Of a stretch of DNA of 16,804 nt, positions 14,676 to 16,804 are shown one piece after another. Source of the DNA: Verrucomicrobiota bacterium (GTDB lineage Bacteria > Chlamydiota > Chlamydiia > Chlamydiales > FEN-1388); contig JAFEGS010000604.1 of assembly GCA_018239705.1 (NCBI GenBank), positions 1-16,804 on the forward strand. The letters are read 5' to 3'. A program made the translations under genes and the position numbers. Below the pieces are notes generated by a model. The model had not been told where the DNA came from and searched no databases. It worked only from the letters and a program-made list of their open reading frames with translations. Each line of letters begins with the position of its first letter. The first letter of the stretch is position 1.

Positions 14676-14724
14676 CTGAAAAGCTCGCAGAGCTTTTAGA
14701 TCAAAAAAAGCTCTGCTGCTATAT
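14676..14724. repeat. 49-bp direct repeat, copy B (upstream of abiE)
   Basis: It has 48/49 identity to 12944-12992 in the same orientation, 1732 bp away. It begins exactly where the abiE -35 box ends (14675). In the transporter's frame it would read ATEKLAELLDQKKLCCYIKH and stop, so it looks like a displaced fragment of a transporter tail. The one mismatch would change Ser to Ala. Confidence 0.9.
14687..14716 (-). terminator. hairpin downstream of the 70-residue membrane protein gene
   Basis: GCAGAGCTTTT (14687-14697) pairs perfectly with AAAAGCTCTGC (14706-14716) over 11 bp around an 8-nt loop, 15 bp after the stop of the gene at 14731. Read on the minus strand, the trailing sequence is GAGCTTTT, a weak U tract. 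It lies within repeat copy B and could end the treYZ transcript before the abiE promoter. Confidence 0.4.
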
Positions 14725-14730
14725 CAAACA

Positions 14731-14943
14731 TTAACCTTGATGCTCGTGTTCGCACACTCCACATGTATGCTTACCTGTGAAAGTGCCAATCGAAATCAAA
14801 ATCAAGATTCCGGACACTACAGCACAGAGCTGTCTTGCATGGTCAATGTACGTTGGCAGATTGATTCCACCGAGTGCGATAAGCCCACTTATAATCAGGT
14901 AAATGGCAAGAAAAATCATGCCAAGTTTTTTTACGCATCCCAT
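14731..14943 (-). CDS. small membrane protein with Cys/His C-terminal tail
   Basis: A 70-residue protein with two predicted helices (about 8-27 and 38-54). It ends with the hydrophilic tail TGKHTCGVCEHEHQG, which holds a CxxC and three His residues that could bind a metal. The ATG at 14943 has a near-perfect AAGGAGG ribosome site 7 nt upstream, so it is clearly translated. It lies 28 bp downstream of treZ on the same strand and is probably cotranscribed with it. I recognise no named family. The first helix pattern (MGCVKKLGMIFLAIYLIISGL) resembles small uncharacterised inner-membrane proteins. Confidence 0.75.
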   Translation of the reverse strand: MGCVKKLGMIFLAIYLIISGLIALGGINLPTYIDHARQLCAVVSGILILISIGTFTGKHTCGVCEHEHQG

Positions 14944-14971
14944 TGTAACCTCCTTATGGTTTTTTAGGTTT

Positions 14972-16744
14972 TCACCACTCCTTTAAAAAAGATAGGAGAT
15001 TTTTGCAAGCAGAATGTGGTCTCCTCCAAAATAGTAAAGCTGTATAACCGTTTGTATGAACATTTTTATCCAAAGTGATACCACCTTGACCGTGGAGCAG
15101 CCATTTTCCTTGTACCTGTGAAGGTAAAGGTATGATTTGCTCGTTTGGAGAAAAATTTGCTACAAGTACTGCCTTAGAGCTTGTTTTGTCATCTGTTCTC
15201 ATGACTATAAGCCACTTGTTTTCTTCATCAAACCAGGTCTTTGTCTGCTCTTTACTGCAGTTTGAGAGGCAAGGGGTCTCTTTACGAAGCTGTATAAGCT
15301 CGCGATAGAAACTATGTATTTCTTGCGCCCACGGCTCATGCAGCTCTTTCCAGTTGATTTTGGAAGCAAAAAAGGCCTCCTGAGTCTGGCTATTGAATGT
15401 GTCAAAATCGAGCTGCTCGGCGTGATGTTCCTTAACGTATGCTTGATAGATATTGCGTACGAGATCAGCGTCTTCAAAGCTTGTGAAGTAGAAAAATGGA
15501 GTGGAGGCTGCCCACTCCTGCCCCATAAACAGCAAGGGAATATAGGGTGAAAAGAAGAGCAGCATGGTGGCAAGCCGATACTGCTCTTTCGTCATAAGGG
15601 TATGGATTCTCCTACCACGCGAGCCATTGCCTATCTGATCGTGATTCTGCAAATTGACGATAAACTGATCCCCCAAGCAGGCAGCTGAAGAACTGCCAAA
15701 CTTTTTTTTGCGAAATCGGGAGTACTTTCCATCGTACACAAATCCTGTAGTGTATGCTTTTGCAAGGTCGCCGATTGAGCCAAAGTCTTGAAAGTAGGAG
15801 TGGTAATCACCGGTAATGAGTGCATGAATGGCATGGTGGAAACCGTCGCTCCATTGGGCGTCGAGAGCGTAGTCAGTTAGTACCCTTGTGTCATTGAGGT
15901 CGCTTTCTACAAAGAGGTAACTCTTTATCTGCCTCTTTTCAAAGGTCTCTTTAAGTTCTTGCAGAATATGCTTTGCGCTTTGGTCAAAAATCGCATGGAT
16001 AGCGTCCAGGCGAAGTGCATCGACGTGAAAATGCTCAACCCAATAGAGTGCATTATTAATGACATATTCCCTCACATAGTCACTATAGGGTCCATCATAA
16101 TTGACCGCTTCCCCCCAAGGTGTTTTATAGCGGTCTGTGAAGTAATAGCCAAAGTCGGCAAGGTAATTCCCTTCCGGCCCTAAATGGTTATACACCACAT
16201 CAATGATCACTGCCAGGCCCATCTTATGGCTTGCATTGATAAGCCGCTTCAGGCCATCCGGTCCTCCATAGCTATGGTGTGGGGCATATGGGTAGGTGCC
16301 GTCGTAGCCCCAGTTGTGCTCGCCCGGAAATTCAATAACCGGCATCAATTCAATGCTTGTGATCCCGAGATCTTTCAGGTAGGCAAGCTTATCTATTATG
16401 GCATCGAAGGTCCCTTCCGGGGTAAAGGTGCCAACGTGCAGCTCATAGATGATGTAGTCCTTTTTTAAAATTGGCTGCCAGTCGCTATCTTCCCACACAA
16501 AGGCATCGTGATCATAGGTTCTTGAAGGACCATGCACGCCATATGGCTGAAAGCTTGAGCAGGGATCGGGGCGCTGTTTCTCTCCATCGATCACATAGAG
16601 ATAGTCAACCGGAGCATCACTTTGGAGGGTGGCTGAAAAAAAGCCATCCTGTTTAACCATGGGGTATTCGGTCTTGCTATCGACAATGATGCTCACAGTG
16701 GTGGCTTTGGGCGCCCAAACTCTGAAATTCCATTCATGTGCCAT
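14972..16744 (-). CDS. treZ: malto-oligosyltrehalose trehalohydrolase
   Basis: The 590-residue GH13 enzyme releases trehalose from the maltooligosyltrehalose made by TreY. An N-terminal beta-sandwich (about 1-95, EWNFRVWAPKATTVSI, typical E-set) precedes the TIM barrel. The barrel shows GEHNWGYDG, DVVYNH (182-187), LRLDAIH with nucleophile Asp247, FVESDLND with acid Glu280, and QNHDQIGN with Asp369. GQEWAAS comes later in the barrel, followed by a C-terminal beta domain. Length and catalytic triad are normal, so it should be active. The ATG at 16744 has GAGGG 6 nt upstream and overlaps the 3' end of the preceding frame. With TreY and a glycogen store, this makes trehalose as osmoprotectant or reserve in the cytosol. 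Confidence 0.93.
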   Translation of the reverse strand: MAHEWNFRVWAPKATTVSIIVDSKTEYPMVKQDGFFSATLQSDAPVDYLYVIDGEKQRPDPCSSFQPYGVHGPSRTYDHDAFVWEDSDWQPILKKDYIIYELHVGTFTPEGTFDAIIDKLAYLKDLGITSIELMPVIEFPGEHNWGYDGTYPYAPHHSYGGPDGLKRLINASHKMGLAVIIDVVYNHLGPEGNYLADFGYYFTDRYKTPWGEAVNYDGPYSDYVREYVINNALYWVEHFHVDALRLDAIHAIFDQSAKHILQELKETFEKRQIKSYLFVESDLNDTRVLTDYALDAQWSDGFHHAIHALITGDYHSYFQDFGSIGDLAKAYTTGFVYDGKYSRFRKKKFGSSSAACLGDQFIVNLQNHDQIGNGSRGRRIHTLMTKEQYRLATMLLFFSPYIPLLFMGQEWAASTPFFYFTSFEDADLVRNIYQAYVKEHHAEQLDFDTFNSQTQEAFFASKINWKELHEPWAQEIHSFYRELIQLRKETPCLSNCSKEQTKTWFDEENKWLIVMRTDDKTSSKAVLVANFSPNEQIIPLPSQVQGKWLLHGQGGITLDKNVHTNGYTALLFWRRPHSACKNLLSFLKEW

Positions 16745-16804
16745 TGATACCCTCTAAAAGAGCAAATGGCATTACTGTTAATACCTTCTTTACCTCAATG
16801 GCCT
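16735..16804 (-). CDS. treY: 3' end of an upstream gene, probably treY
   Basis: One frame enters from the window edge as AIEVKKVLTVMPFALLEGIN and stops at TGA 16735-16737, overlapping the treZ start by 10 nt. The ending VxxxMPFALLE resembles the LPVALL terminus of maltooligosyltrehalose synthase, the usual treZ partner. With only 22 residues visible, the identity rests mainly on context. Confidence 0.45.

Noticed and set aside
1..16804. CRISPR array, tRNA, rRNA or complete insertion sequence
   Set aside because: No regularly spaced repeats, no cloverleaf or rRNA sequence, and no transposase motifs were found by eye on either strand.

Overview
The window is a piece of a bacterial chromosome, rich in membrane proteins and moderately AT-rich, with compact gene spacing, many T/A homopolymers and several decaying genes. 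The hexose-phosphate-transporter (UhpC-like) relic, the mix of envelope transporters and the gene decay fit a host-associated bacterium, possibly an environmental chlamydia (Parachlamydia/Simkania-like) or a Legionella-like gammaproteobacterium. This is an inference of low confidence: there is no rRNA, tRNA or other marker gene to settle it.

Layout. 1-350 (-): 5' part of an unrecognised soluble protein. 522-3602 (+): three membrane proteins in a row (TSUP permease, CPBP intramembrane protease, CPA1 Na+/H+ antiporter). A hairpin at 3628-3654 separates them from a convergent minus-strand set: exported GMC oxidoreductase (3671-5344), a 79-residue two-helix membrane protein (5438-5677) and a YihY/BrkB membrane protein (5707-6963). 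6964-7795 is gene-poor. It holds a 34-residue SPW-like membrane peptide with a perfect Shine-Dalgarno, a broken secreted-protein start, and a DUF378 gene interrupted by an in-frame TGA. 7796-9254 (-) is a phytoene-desaturase/PYROXD2-like FAD oxidoreductase whose start is separated from its body by a one-base shift in an A9 tract. 9485-9985 (+) is a GNAT acetyltransferase, followed by a frameshifted UhpC-type fragment.

10210-13107 (+) is a two-gene operon: a second YihY/BrkB paralogue and an LplT-like MFS transporter. The transporter's C-terminal tail looks like an eroded acyltransferase domain, as if derived from an Aas/LplT-acyltransferase fusion. 13120-14624 (-) is an AbiEi/AbiEii (type IV) toxin-antitoxin pair with a 4-nt overlap; its promoter is embedded in a perfect 10-bp inverted repeat. 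The cassette lies between two 49-bp direct repeats (48/49 identical), one inside the transporter gene and one just upstream of the antitoxin promoter. 14731-16804 (-) carries the apparent 3' end of treY, then treZ (trehalose from maltodextrin/glycogen) and a 70-residue membrane protein with a Cys/His tail.

The genes group into envelope and ion homeostasis (TSUP, CPBP, CPA1, YihY x2, LplT-like), flavin oxidoreductases (GMC, desaturase-like), osmoprotection/storage (TreY/TreZ) and an accessory toxin-antitoxin island. The most unusual structures are the repeat-flanked AbiE island, the transporter with a vestigial acyltransferase tail, and the cluster of fresh single-base lesions (A9 tract, in-frame TGA, lost G in the UhpC relic).
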